From Scortum barcoo (Eukaryota > Chordata > Actinopteri > Centrarchiformes > Terapontidae): a stretch of DNA of 64,000 bases. The translations under genes and the position numbers were made by a program. Positions 51,517 through 64,000 of this stretch are shown here, piece after piece. The number at the start of each line of letters is the position of its first letter. Position 1 is the first letter of the stretch. The stretch spans positions 18,250,643 through 18,314,642 of the forward strand of contig CM041531.1 of the NCBI GenBank assembly GCA_023238725.1, read 5' to 3'. Below the pieces are notes generated by a model. It had not been told where the DNA came from. It was given only the letters and a program-made list of their open reading frames with translations, and searched no databases.

Positions 51517-54500
51517 TTTACTTTCCTGCGCACTACAACAATACATAGGTGGTGCAACAGCACCGGAAGCTGCTGTTTTTAGTTCGTTTTCCCCACAAAA
51601 TGCTCTTGTCCTTTTTCAAAAACACGAAACCCAACTGTCCTGAAACTGTTCAAGTTACGTAAAAAGACAACTCAAGGATTCCACCTGCCAGAGGCTCATC
51701 TCAGTCTGCCTTGTAGAGAGGCAACACAGACCTGGATGAGGTGGGAGGGTGATCAAAAGGACTGGCAGGCTGAAAGAAATGCTTACATGCAGTCCTGCTG
51801 CAGAGACGTCAGGCCCAGCTTAAAAAAAAAAGCAGACACACCTCCAAATTCTGTTTCCAGCTTCAAACACAATTATCATAATAGGGGAGGAAAAGTCAAA
51901 AACACTCTTTAATTTACTTAGTGATACTACAGCCAAGTTTTAAAGTGCATTAACTTTCCTTCAGAATGGGGAAAATAATCCTTCTTCATACAGTATATAG
52001 AGTATATACACATATGTATGTACATATATAAACCAATACCAGCCTCCACTAATAAAAGTAGAAAATCCTTAAAAGCTGAGAGAAAAAGTGAAAACTGAAT
52101 TCAAGGAAAATGAGACACTGGTCAACAGCACGGAGGAAAAATGACATTAATAATAAAAAAAAAGAAAAAAGAAAAGAAAACAACAGCAACTAAATAAATG
52201 CTGGAATCAGAGGATGTGGGTTTGGCTCTTATTGTGCACTGGCTGGTAGAGGAACTGTGCGAGGTGAAGGGCAGACAGATCCAGTCCGTCTCAAATCCTC
52301 TTCACAAAGCAGGACTCTGCAGGCAGTGAGCGAGTGGCCAGCTGATAGCTCTGTCCGCCTGTCTGAAGTCTCCAGCAGCTTCCTGGTTTCTCCCCTGTCT
52401 GCTGGCTGAGGTAGATATTACTCACCGCGGAAACAAGTGTGCTTCCAGATCTCGCTGGTCTCTGCGGATGCAGATTAGAGCGACAAAAGCACAAATGTAT
52501 CTGTAAGGCCTCTAGGTCATTTCCTGAGGGAGGGAAGGGCAGAGACACAGAGGAGAGGGTTAACTTCGTGTCAGAGAGGAAGGATGGGCTTCGTTACAAC
52601 TGTTTTACTGTAAAGCTCAAAACAAACTGGACTGTCCTTTGCAATTCAAAACAAGACTACTAGATATAGCTATTTTACATGAACTGTAGTATTTTCATAA
52701 AATTGTTGGTAAATATTAATACAAAGCCTAAATGTTATAACAAGTGAAACAAACACAAATTGTCAAATAATATGCCTTTGAAAATTATAGGTCTAGCAAT
52801 AAATCATATTCTATATCTATATCTCTTAAAAGCAGAAAGCAGAAGTGAGAGTGTTCAAAACATTCATTTCGCAATAAAAAAGAAAAATCAGATCACATGC
52901 ATCAGAGTCATAGCATAGCATCTTCAGTCTTATTTCTGATAAATAAGATCAGTAATAGTCAATTTTGTGCCCAAAACCAACATGTTGGGGCTTATATCAT
53001 CACACTGAAGTCAAACTGTGGCGATCTACAGGGGCTGACCATTATCCAGAAATGGCACTGTTTCTCCTTTTCTTAGGGCTGATCTGTGGCAGGCAGTCAC
53101 AACTAGCCACAGTCACTGGACAATCTTTCAATTACATTATCAAATCTTAAGGCATGTTTCTCTGAGTGAATACAGCTGGAAAGTTATAGTCCAGCTGAAA
53201 CAACATTTAGTCAGCAATTTTAGCAGTTAAAAAATAACGTCAAATTATTATTAGGAAGAGGAAGAAAAAAATATCTTTGGGGAAATAGAGATTCTGCCTT
53301 TCCTCTCAGTTGGCTGGAAGGCATGTTGATATCTGTTTGATTGACAGCAGCAGGTAGGTAACACACCAAGACACAAAGCGAACAAACCTGCGCTGTGGCC
53401 TACTAGCCATGAGCAGACAGTGTATCGTTAGCGGTGTTTAAGAGTAAGGACACCACCAGCTTTTGCTCATTTACATTTTGTTTGACGTGCTGCAGCTGAG
53501 CAGCTAATAAGCCAACTAGAGCCCCAACAGACAAGGTACGGAGCAGGACAAGTGTTCATGTTGGTAAGTTAGATGAGAAGTTAGTTGTCTGCTGTAGCAG
53601 ACAAAAAAAGATGCTATTTATGTATCAGCTGGACCCCAAAGAAATGCATCATCAGTAGTAAGATAAACTGTTACTATTTGACCCCCTCTCATCCCAAGTG
53701 GCTGGCTCACTTCACTCCCAAATGTCACAAACAGATGAGACAAAGGAAAGCTAACATTTGCTGTAGCAAAGCGTTGCCTTCTACGTACATGTAACATGCT
53801 GCACCAAGGCCAACCCAATCAGAGACTGACTTTTTCTACCGTAAATGTTACAATTAAGTTACAAACATGGTTTCAGATGTCTCAAAATCCTGTTTAATTC
53901 TACGCAACTTGTTTTGCAAGAGCAGTTTTTTGTTCTTTTTGTACTGAATTTAAAACCCCTTAAGGATGAAACAGCTCTTAACATTTTATTTGTGTTTTCC
54001 ACCTCTCATTCTACATTTCACACATTAAATGTAATTTACAGGATTACAGCTTTACAATAACTAGTCTTTTCTTTGTAGAAACACCAATGCAGTGATAATA
54101 TCAAAGCCCAACCATAAATTGTGACATCCACAATATTTTAGGATGTATCAACTGTCTGTGTGACAGATACAAACTGTTATTTTCCTGCTCTGATTGAGAA
54201 AGGATGACATTTGGCCACATTTCTCTAAACTTGGTGGTAATATTATATTACAGTTGGGTAAAGAGCTGTGGTTTAAAGTTGTACATTTCTAGACGATTAC
54301 TAACAGCGTACCTCACACAGAGCGTCTCTGAAAAGAATCTCTGGCAGCGTCTGGTTTAGCTGAACGCAGCTGCAGAGAGAAATTCCTGCAAGAAGCCATT
54401 GTTGGACGACACTGCAGGGTCTGTTGAGCTGCACATAGTAGGAGTTACAATACTCCCATTCAGTACACAAGCATTATATGACTTGTCCTTCTCTCTTTGG

Positions 54501-57500
54501 CATTTTAACTTGATTATGAATATAATATTTTACATTGTCAAGATCAAGGGGAATTTGGCCTTGCATCTCTTATGACAAATAATCAAAAGACAACCAAAAG
54601 GTCAGCTGCTGACTGCAGATTTCAGGGAGACTTGTTTAGGGCCTCGTCCACACTGGTCTATTCTAAGACAGATATCCCCCTGCCCCTTTAAAAAGAATTA
54701 TGTCCACAGACTTTAATTTTACCAAATGTCTCCGTCAACACAAGAACACTAAAGTGATTCCAAAGACTTCCAAAGACAAGTATGCTGGGCCAGTAGGCGG
54801 CAATAAAGTCTAGGTCAACAATACGTTAAACACCACAGAAGAATATTTTGAGCATGCAAAGTGAGCTTATTTTCCATTAGTAACTTAAAAAAAGACTAGT
54901 TAATTATTTATTTATTCATAGTTATTTGACAACTTATAATTAGACCAAGCAGTGCTAACCAAAGTAAACGAAAAGGTCTTTCACTGTCCTTGGAAGGAGT
55001 TTTTTTTAAAAGGTTTGTTTTCACTGACCTAAAACACATGCGGAAGAGAGGCCAAAAACACATAGCAGAAGCTATGTTTTAAAAAACACCCATTTATGTG
55101 TGAACTGAACACAGACATTCCTTAGAAGGCCAAAAACAAAAAAACAAAAACAGATCTGCAATCATCTGAAATGCAACATTTAAACTCTACAAAAAACATG
55201 CCTGTGTCAGCAAAGCTGTCAGGAACTTGAAATAAAAATTACTTTAAATTGGTGTCAGAAAGTAATTTGTTTGTCTTCTTTCCATCTCCATCAACCCAAA
55301 ATAAGCATACATCAGAAAAGATGAAAAACAAAAAAAGGCTAATTTTTCTGAGATAAAAAAATAAAACTGGAGGGGAAACTGGAGTGCTGAGTTTTGTTAT
55401 GCTTGAGGAGAGTGGGTGTAGCTTTCAAAGAAAACAACCCATCACTACTCCTGTTCCTTTGCTACATTGAGCCCTGGTGGCTCTGAAGTCGATACAGACA
55501 CACTCCTGATGATATTATACTCAATGGGACGCCAAACATCAACATGACAGACTAATCTGTTAGATACACAGCTTCCAATGTAGCCTGGCTATCATTCTGT
55601 GGAACCCTCAGACTCTGTTATCTCGTAGCACCACGCCGAAAGCTTCTGTGTTTTGGGATGAGTCAGGAAAAGCAACGTGCGGAAAAACATACCGTCCCCG
55701 ACCAGATAACGCCATCCGGCCTACTGTCATTGTACGCTGAGCGGCTGGTGGTGGTGGCCTTACATGCGTGCCTTCCATTATGAATCCCCGCCAATAACAC
55801 TCTCCCGACCTTCAAACCTCACTTCCTTTCACAAACAGAGGGGTACGCCCCAGCAAAAAAAAAAACAAAAAAAAACAAAAGCCCCCCCATCTGTCCCTGG
55901 GCGTAAAGTGGAGAGAAAGAGCCAAGGGAAACTAGTGACCTCCTCATGAAGGGACAACAGAGATGTGCTTCCCATTTTTTAACCCTTACATTACAGGCAA
56001 GTTGTTAATATTTAGATTTAGATATTATTGTTTAAAGAACGGTTACATACTTCCACAGACACATGCCTGCACACTTATCACTTGTTCTGCCAGCATCACT
56101 TGTTTACATCTTCCGAAGCTTCCCCTCGGCTGTGTTCACACCAGTGTTTTCCTAAACAAAGCTTGGTGATTTCCACAAATTGAAGACGCTGTGTAAACTT
56201 AGTTACACTATAAATCGCGTCAGAGGCTGGTTGTCGACTCAGTATGGTAAACACTTTTTCAAGATCTTTGTATACACTAGAGATCAGATATAGCAGATCA
56301 GTATCACCGCTGGCACGGACCTCGTTAAGTGGATTAAGTGTCAGCCATGACGTGCCATATCCACACTGAATACAGTTTCTTCCTCAAATTCATTGAAATT
56401 CAGCATTTCCATCATTAGCTAGTAGTTACATTAGCTCACTTACAACAGGCTGATTCATCCTCTTGTTTTTTGCTATGTACGTAATGAGCAATAGATTTGG
56501 AGCAGGTAAACTCACAATGCATTACACTGTCAGCTCTTTAAGATGGAGGTTTCCTTAACGGAGCGGTTTCCTGGTGAACAGCACTCACAAACTGTCTCCT
56601 TAGGACTCTGTGGCAGTTTGAGAACAGCTACCCCATACACCAGTGCAGACCTCGAAATCTAAGGGATTACAGGAGCAGTGAGAAGCTGCCAGGTGTCCCA
56701 CAATGCCTGTTAGTTGACACAGTTAATAGGATATTAACTTCAGCGAGGTAAACAGGAAACCTGAGCTCAGCTAGCCTGGGGTTAACCACTCCAGTTCTCA
56801 TACTTTGACAATGTTGGACTAAATAACAGGGCAGAGAACAGAAAAACAGTACGTGAATCAAAGAGTTTGGAAGTGGGCTAAACAGGTTAGTGAGGCCACC
56901 ACGCAGACAAAAACTTTGAATTTGTATTTTGTTTATCATGGTGACCCTGTAAATCACCTTGAGAAGCCATATGATTTTCTGTTCATTTGTTATCACTATA
57001 CTTGTTGCGTATTTACTTGCCTATTGCAGCATTTCTTTGAAACTCTGCTGTCACATGTAGCGCTGCATGAAATGGAGGACGTGCTCACAGCTGGAAATAA
57101 TCTAAACTAATTGTGTGGCCAGCGGTGAGACAGCTTTAAGAAGGTGGTTAGGAAGACCGAAAGTTAAATATTTAATCCTTGACAAAACATTTTGCTTTTT
57201 TGTTAGACTTAATTAGCAGTGGTTTTCCAATGTCACAGTTTGACATCTACTAACTCGCATCTTTTCTCTGACTGATCTCATCACCTCATCTTGGTTTGAT
57301 GCAGTTTGTCTCCATGCTCCTCGGTGAACAACAAAAGTAGGAACTGATTAAGTGCAGTGAGTCACAGTCCATTTCTCCTGAACAACAAAGCCAGAGGTTT
57401 TTTTTTTGTTTTTTGTGGGCTACTTTCTTTGTTACACAGTTGTTCCAGGCAGATATAATTTATCCATGCAACATTATTAGAGTGTGTTAGTGGTCTACAT

Positions 57501-60500
57501 TTCCTTCCTGGCTACAGGACTCTGTAAGCAGAGGTTATCCCAAGAGAAGCAGACATGCCATCAATATTAATGAGGCCTGCTGGCTTCACGGGGTAACTCC
57601 ATTGGCTGCCAGCCTCCTGTTGCAGGGCACACTGTGTTAGAGATTGCACCCAAACAAACACATGTGATAGGAGAGTCCCTCCGGATGCACTGGAGCTGTG
57701 CCAGCCCACTTTAATGTCCTTCCTCCAGCAGGGGCTGCTTCGGGCTAATGTTAGCTCTTCTTCCCCACTCACCGCACATGTCAGCTGCTCTGCTTCAACA
57801 GGATGAGGGGTTAAGGTTTCCTGAAGCAAGCTCCCTGTCGCCAGTAACAAAAAAACGTCAAACCAAGTATGCCACTGGGGCAGGGGTATGTAGTAAATCA
57901 TAGCACCAAGTGTGTTATACCTGTCTGTGCAAACCTTCAGGCAAACAACTGCAGCGATCAAACTAAGGAGGGCATTTTTACAAGAGGTAGCATTCTAGCA
58001 ACAAGTTCCAAGAAGCTGTTTTTGTTGTTTTCAGCAAAGTAAATCTAATAACCCACCAAAAAAAACAACTCTGAATTCTCCCCCTCTTTTCACAGACACT
58101 ACACAGAGCATGCATACACTACAACTATGCAACAACAGACTTTGCTTTCATTATGGGAAACATATTTCCACCTGGGCTGGTGCCCGGTACATCTGTACCC
58201 TTCTACAACTGCCACCAAGCAGCTCCATTCGAGCAGCATACAGCTACCATGGCTCAAAGGCACCTTCACACCAGCTGTTGAGGAGCATTTGCCTTTTATT
58301 TTATTCACTTTGCCCGCGCAGATTTCCCAACAGATTTGACGAAATAAACCAGTCAGCCCTCTGGTCTGGAGCCCACTTCTGTAACCTTCAGGTTACTGCC
58401 TCTCATTATACCAGCAGCATTACTTTTGGATCTCCAGCGATATTTGTGTGACTGTCACATCACAGCGAGGTAGCTTAATAGCGGCGGATGGGGCAGCTGT
58501 TACCCATGCTGACAGCTCCTTATCCATCTGCCACTGTGAGGCAAACACAGGCCCTCTGACGCTCCAGCCACAGGCCCGACATTAGCTCTCTCATGAAGTC
58601 TATTTCAGCCTCCCTGGGCAAAACAGCTGCCCTACGGTCCACACCACACTGTTTTTAGACACTCTGAAAGGTTCAGCTCCGAGAAGGAAAAAAAAAAAAG
58701 TTCTCCCCTACATCTGTTGCCAATGAAGCAAAGGAATGCATTTCCCCAGAACCCTCTTAACGTGGGTTCAAACGAGCACAAAAAAGCAGGTCAGGAAAAC
58801 CAACCATGCGCTAAAAAACGTCTCCTCACAAAATCATGTCGCTGGGTAAAATGGATAAATCTAAAAAAGAACTAATTGAGTTTTAGAAATGAGGATTCAG
58901 AGTGTTTATTTGGTCGGAAAAGGTTTGCTGAAGACATTCCTCAGGACAGATAAGCTACGGTAAAGTGTGAGAATCAGCAGACAGGTCGAGGAGGTCAGTC
59001 CAAATGACAGGACAAGTGCCGTGAACAACTGTGTGACAGGAGCTGAGCCAGGCTCCTCTTGCCCGCAGAGCACAAGGAGAGTATTGTGGCAGGCCCCAGT
59101 CTCCTCATACCAGCAGCCATTGGAAAAAACAAAACAGGCACAAAATCTCATACAACAGCACATTGGAAAAAAACAAAACAAAACAACACATATTCTCGTA
59201 CATGCAGCTGCATGACTTGAGAGAGGAAGAGAAAAATAAAACACCTTGGCTACGATTTAATATTAACTGCAAGAATAGATTTTGTGCCATCAGTATCGGG
59301 TTTCTCCTGGAATTTTTTTGTAGGCAGCTGCAGGTTTTGGTGGTTTGAGGGTACCGTCTGGTTTTGTTCCCACAACTAATCCTGTTTTGGTCCCATTTTT
59401 GTACTGAGGGTTTGGAACTAAAAATAAATTTACTTTGATACTGAGCTACCTTAAAATGCTGTGTATATACACTCTTCTGTGAATTTCTAGCCAATTCTGC
59501 TGAATGTATATTTCTTTCAATTTCTATTCTTTCCAAAGCAGTGGCAAAACTTTTCCTGCTGCTGAAGCGAACCACCGTTAAGTTGACTCATATCAGTCAA
59601 GAGGCTGACACGGTTAGTGAACGGGCTGGATAATATTAGGCTAACCTGTACTGTCATAACACACAATGTAAGTAGCTTATGGCTTCAATAAAAATAGCAG
59701 ACAAGCCACACTAACAAAGGACATACTTGAGGGCCCCACAGGTCTATGTCACACATGCAAACACACATTTCAACGGGTGCCTTTCCCCTAATAAAATAAT
59801 GATGTGTTCCAACGCCCAAAAAAAGAAAGAAAAATTAATCTAAGCCTCACCAGTGGAATCAAGACAATGTAAACATGAATGCCAATAAATAAGAGGTCCT
59901 ATCTGATTTGATCTAATCAGAGTGTTTGCACAAAGCATGCATGACCAGTATTCAACAGTAAGCAAACAGAATTAGCTCAGATATCCCCTCCAGAATAGCA
60001 GTGTACAATAGAGTGAGCCCAGCCGGTGGGTTTCAACAAGTGAGAGCTGTGATGAAAGGCTCTGACGTCAGTTCCATTCATGAAAGGCTGGTGGCAACCT
60101 GTGGGGATGAAAATGCTTCCCTCAGCCTATATTGAGCCAGCTATATACTGAGGTTGCAGGTTGTGCTGCGTGCCAGCCGCCAGGGTGCTGTATTTTTAGC
60201 CAGTACAAGAGTGAGAATTTATTCTTCCACTTTAGGCACAATGAGACATGAAATGGAGGCGCTATAGGATGTCAGAAAATGAGGCTCGGTCACCCAAACA
60301 GCAAAATTGTTTTGTGTGTGTGTTTTTAACACCAGAAAAATTAAGAGAGAACAGTCTCCTTTACTACCGATGGCTTGAAAAGGATGTGTAAACTTTATTG
60401 AAAGGTGTGATAACAGCAGGGTATAGTGGAGTACTGGAATAAGGAAACGTACTTTTAAACTGCAGAGCCTGGTTCGAGCCACTGCTGATGTTCCCTTGAA

Positions 60501-63366
60501 CAACAGATCAAATCTCTATCAGCCCCACTGTTCTCTGTTTGGTAGCTGACCCTGACTTCCAACCTCCTTGTGAAAAAACACAAGCAAAATATTTCCTGCT
60601 GGGGTATGTATCATGTTACATGAGAGTTTTGCAGCAGCCTCAATTCTTGTTTTATTTGATCATCTCTAGTGCACGAGCATTCACACATCTCAGTGGGAAC
60701 GTTTGATGGAGTGCAAATAGCTGACCACAGACCTAACTGGTTTCCCAGGAGACAAGGGCGACATTTCCCATGTAACAAGCTCTGTCCCCCTTATCTGTAA
60801 CCCTCTAGCTGCCTCCCTCTGGATGAGGACTGGCATCTGGTTCAAGTCTGCCTTGAAAATAGCCCATTTGGTTTAAGCATACAAAATGAGCTGCGCTGAC
60901 CGAGCGGCAGACGAAACACCAGCGGACTTGATATAGAGCTGAGATGTCCCCTGTTACAGAGGAGCAGCCCCTCCACCACACAGCAGTGCAAACAGTGCTG
61001 TTAGTTTTGTGCATTCGAACGAAAGTCCTGTCACACAATGCAAACTCAGACCAGCCCGCATTTCTCTGAAGCCTGGGTTGGCAAAACTTGTTGTAGGTGG
61101 ATATTATCAAATACGATGATGGAAGTGATTCCAAGCCGTCCTGTGTTTCTAACTCTCAGGCCAGAGGTGGACGACATACCACAGGACAATACAAATATAT
61201 TTGGACAGTGTAGAGATTTCCCAGTAAATAGCACAGCTGTGATGTCTCATTTGATGTTCATTTTATGCAACAAAAATATATACCCTGACAATTCAATAGT
61301 GCTTCTTTAACCCAGTAAAGTATGACCTTAAAGTATCTAGTGATTATAATATGAAGACACGCTCTGATTTGTTTTTCATGCCAATGAGACAACTTTGTTT
61401 ACAATTAGCAGACCAATTGATTGAATCGACTTCATTCTTCCCAATTAATATGATGATATGTTTTAACCACCAAAGTTTGTCTGTTGTTAAAGTGTACCTA
61501 TACATAAAAATGTCGAGGTTAAGATGGTGGCTTTGTGGAAGCTACAAATCCGAGGTAAGGTTTAGCTTCCTTTTTGTCACACCTGTTGTTCTTTTCATAA
61601 CCACTCAAGAAAGTTAGCTTGCTAAAAATCTAAAACTTCAGAGATAAAATATCTAATGGCCACAGACACACACTTTAAAAAGAGGAAAAACGGAGGGGGA
61701 AAAAAGTCTGTCTTTTCCAATCCAAAAGACGGTACAAAACAATGAACAAAATGTTTGAATCCACAGTTTCAGATAATACCATGTCCTGGGTTAACTCCCC
61801 AAGCCAGAGACTCTTCTACAACACCCATCTGTTTAATCCAAAACTGTGCAGCAAGAGAAACACTAGGAAGCTCTGTACTCCACCCGAGGCAAGCGCAAAC
61901 AGTAATCTTGTGACTGTATGTCGACTTCCTCACACATGCATCCGGATACAGTGTTAGACTAAGGTAAAGTGTTGCCCCTGGTCATATCACAGGTTGACAA
62001 ACACTGACAAGAACAAAAAAAAGTGGAGCCTCAGTACAAATCTACTAACTGATGAGCGTTCAGGCCCACAGTTGAATAAGCGCCTGAAAAGAATTGAGTT
62101 TAAACAGAGACAGGAATTTTGCAGAGCAAAGCACGTATCTGCACAGTGACACAGCTGTGGCAGAGGTCAACATGGCAAAACTCAATGAAAGAAAGACAAT
62201 GAACTTAAGATGAATGACTAGTAACTCTGAAAAGACACTTTTTTAGATTTTAAATGTGAGGCAAAACTATACTTCATATCATAAACATCTATATGATCCC
62301 ATCACTGAAAATAACACAAAGAGCTTTCTATACAGTTTAAGTGTAAGGTTTCAGAACTTTTTACTGTCACAGTTCAACTGTTAATAACATTTTGCTTTAA
62401 AAAGGGAGCAAAAACAAATCCATCTCTTCCAACAAACTAGAATAAAATTGAGTATTATGGTCAGCAAGGACACTAGCACAACTTGATTTACCCAATACTG
62501 TTTATCTCAAGTATTTTCCCTTCAAATATGGATGATATATCAGTAACTACAGCTGACTATCGGACTGCTTGTGACAAACCCTGCTGCTCTGGATCATTTT
62601 TTCTTCAGACTGAGCAAATCTCCTTACTCTATATCATCAAACCTTACAGACAATTAAATGGTCACTTCTGCTTTAATCCCCACATGTCCAACGACCAAAA
62701 CAGGAAACACTTTTCACATGATGTCAAAACACGGATCCTTGGCTCGACCGTAGATACCTGCACCCCTCCAGAAGAAAGTGGGGCAAACCTTATTTATTAA
62801 TGTAGTTCCGAATATTTCATCTGTACTGTAGAGACGATATAAAGTATATTAAGCCACACCTACTACTCACAGAGTACGAATACATCTATCAGTAGAAACG
62901 GATGAAAGAGATAGTTGATCGCATTTAAATCACAGTTTCTGCACAACTGTCATGTGAAATGCATCTGAGGATAATCAGTCCTCTCTAAACAAACACATTA
63001 CATGCTTATGCAATAAGTTTGCAGTTTTATTCACTCAACCCTGGAACTTCAGCGACAGGCAGAAAACTAACTAGTTGGTTAATTTCGTAGTTGCTGCGGG
63101 ATTATTTTAAACCCCGATCACTATTTAGCAGGAAGGTGTAACAGAGTCCCCGCAGACGCAGTTTCATCGAAACTCTCCGGCCCGAGTCACGGGAGCACTA
63201 TGTCGCAGCTATTAATACGGCCTGTTATCGCCCTCAGTGCACGGTCGACAGACAGGCTTCATCGGCATCAGAGCACCAAAACACCAAAACCACAGAAACC
63301 TGCGAGACCGCAGACGGTGGATGTCCGGGGCTCCCTCTCCGGTACAGCCCCGACTTCGACACTCAC
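51517..63366. other. garre1 5' intron
   Basis: This 11.8 kb stretch lies upstream of the first coding exon and contains no convincing coding sequence on either strand. It has a possible degraded DNA-transposon copy near 54640-54850 and two GC-moderate, non-repetitive stretches (57530-57830 and 58440-58660) that could be conserved non-coding elements. The rest is ordinary AT-rich intron. Confidence 0.55.
54640..54850. repeat. possible degraded DNA-transposon copy
   Basis: The phrases gggcctcgtccacac, tgtctccgtcaacac and gctgggccagtaggcggcaat resemble a non-autonomous DNA element frequent in percomorph introns. No termini can be fixed by eye. Confidence 0.3.
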
Positions 63367-63940
63367 CCGCCGGCCACGCAGAGCCCGGGCGCCCGCTGAG
63401 TAGACAACGAGCTGGAGCACTTTCCCATTAAGTCTTTACATGCTGTCAGCCACATACATGACTGTAGCCGTGAATCACGCATTTGCTCACATTTTCCCCG
63501 GTGTTAACCTACATTATATGTTTAGTGCGGTAGGCGATCGCTGACCCAGAGATCCGTCATCGGACATGCAGGCAAACCAACTAAAGCTCATTAACCCGCC
63601 CTCCTCCCTCACCTGCACTGACACGGATATCATACTGAGACGTAAAGCAATTATTGAGCATCGCCCGGAGACAGATAACAAGCCCAGGGCGATGAAAATA
63701 CAAATACCCAGCACAGACCCATTGCTCCTTCGGTGCTAACCGAGGCGGATGCGCTTCATCAGCACACAGCAAACTGGGTTTGTACGTCAAAAATATGTGC
63801 GTGTAGGTGCACAAAAAACGTCTCACGCATTTGTAGCACTTTCTGAAAACATGCGTCACGCTATTTCTGTGCGTGTGATATCGCTATTTTAAAGGCAGAA
63901 TGTGAGCTAAGATGCGCGTCCGATAATGGACGCATCTGAG
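63060..63940 (-). promoter_or_regulatory. garre1: CpG-rich region, likely garre1 promoter and non-coding exon
   Basis: CpG density rises sharply relative to the preceding 10 kb. On the minus strand a GGCGG then GTGAGT donor marks a possible non-coding exon with its low edge at 63367. Splicing from it to the acceptor just before the garre1 ATG exon would give a transcript with an 11.8 kb 5' intron, as is common for this gene in vertebrates. The start site is not determinable; a divergent gene to the right is also possible. Confidence 0.45.
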
Positions 63941-63973
63941 CTTCAACGGTCTCTAAGCAGGCTAGCTAAGCGA

Positions 63974-63985
63974 GCTAACGTTAGC
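63974..63985. repeat. 12-bp palindrome GCTAACGTTAGC
   Basis: The palindrome lies in a cluster of gctagc, gctaac and gttagc words at the right edge. Similar clusters follow the first exons of lsm14a (19054-19084) and ss18l2 (30342-30423). Confidence 0.6.
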
Positions 63986-64000
63986 CGGGCAGCTAGCTCC

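Noticed and set aside
63200..63403. Plus-strand frame MSQLLIRPVIALSARSTDRL as the first exon of a divergent gene
   Set aside because: There is no motif, the frame overlaps a CpG-rich region where chance frames are common, and no matching second exon lies in the window. It cannot be excluded.

Overview
The window is nuclear DNA of a ray-finned (teleost) fish, probably a percomorph. It has intron-rich genes with GT-AG splice sites, teleost Tc1-like transposons, long CA/TA/GATA microsatellites and AT-rich introns. The proteins are clear orthologues of vertebrate TAF4, LSM14A, SS18L2 and GARRE1 (KIAA0355). The species placement is inference; no mitochondrial, bacterial or viral gene is visible.

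Layout from left to right. (1) taf4 lies on the minus strand with its start at 17340. The window holds its 5' half: a large first exon, a Q/A-repeat exon, a Ser-rich exon, one doubtful exon and the two exons of the TAFH domain. Downstream exons, including the histone-fold end, lie off the left edge. Its roughly 9.7 kb intron carries a decayed Tc1 copy wedged between microsatellites, 45 perfect GATA units, a LINE tail and a candidate conserved enhancer. (2) A 1.5 kb spacer separates the divergent taf4 and lsm14a starts and contains a diverged direct duplication. (3) lsm14a lies on the plus strand, 18831-24981, with nine constitutive coding exons and a candidate 27-nt microexon; the mRNA probably ends near 26985. 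(4) A 3 kb intergenic stretch holds a second, nearly full-length but frameshifted Tc1-like element. (5) ss18l2 lies on the plus strand, 30265-31011, with four exons. (6) garre1 lies on the minus strand, coding 51516-33046 in 13 exons, tail-to-tail with ss18l2. A probable non-coding first exon sits in a CpG-rich patch near 63.4 kb.

The genes are not an operon, but the set is informative. LSM14A (an mRNA-silencing P-body protein) and GARRE1 (a Rac effector, also reported in P-body proximity maps) are neighbours here as on human chromosome 19. TAF4, LSM14B and SS18L1 are linked on human chromosome 20, and TAF4B and SS18 on chromosome 18. This fish locus carries one member of all four families side by side, which fits the arrangement before the vertebrate genome duplications. 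I see no novel defence or biosynthetic system. The most useful new observations are the lsm14a microexon, the association of both Tc1 copies with microsatellites, the CAG-type repeats read in two different frames within garre1, and the duplicated spacer between taf4 and lsm14a.
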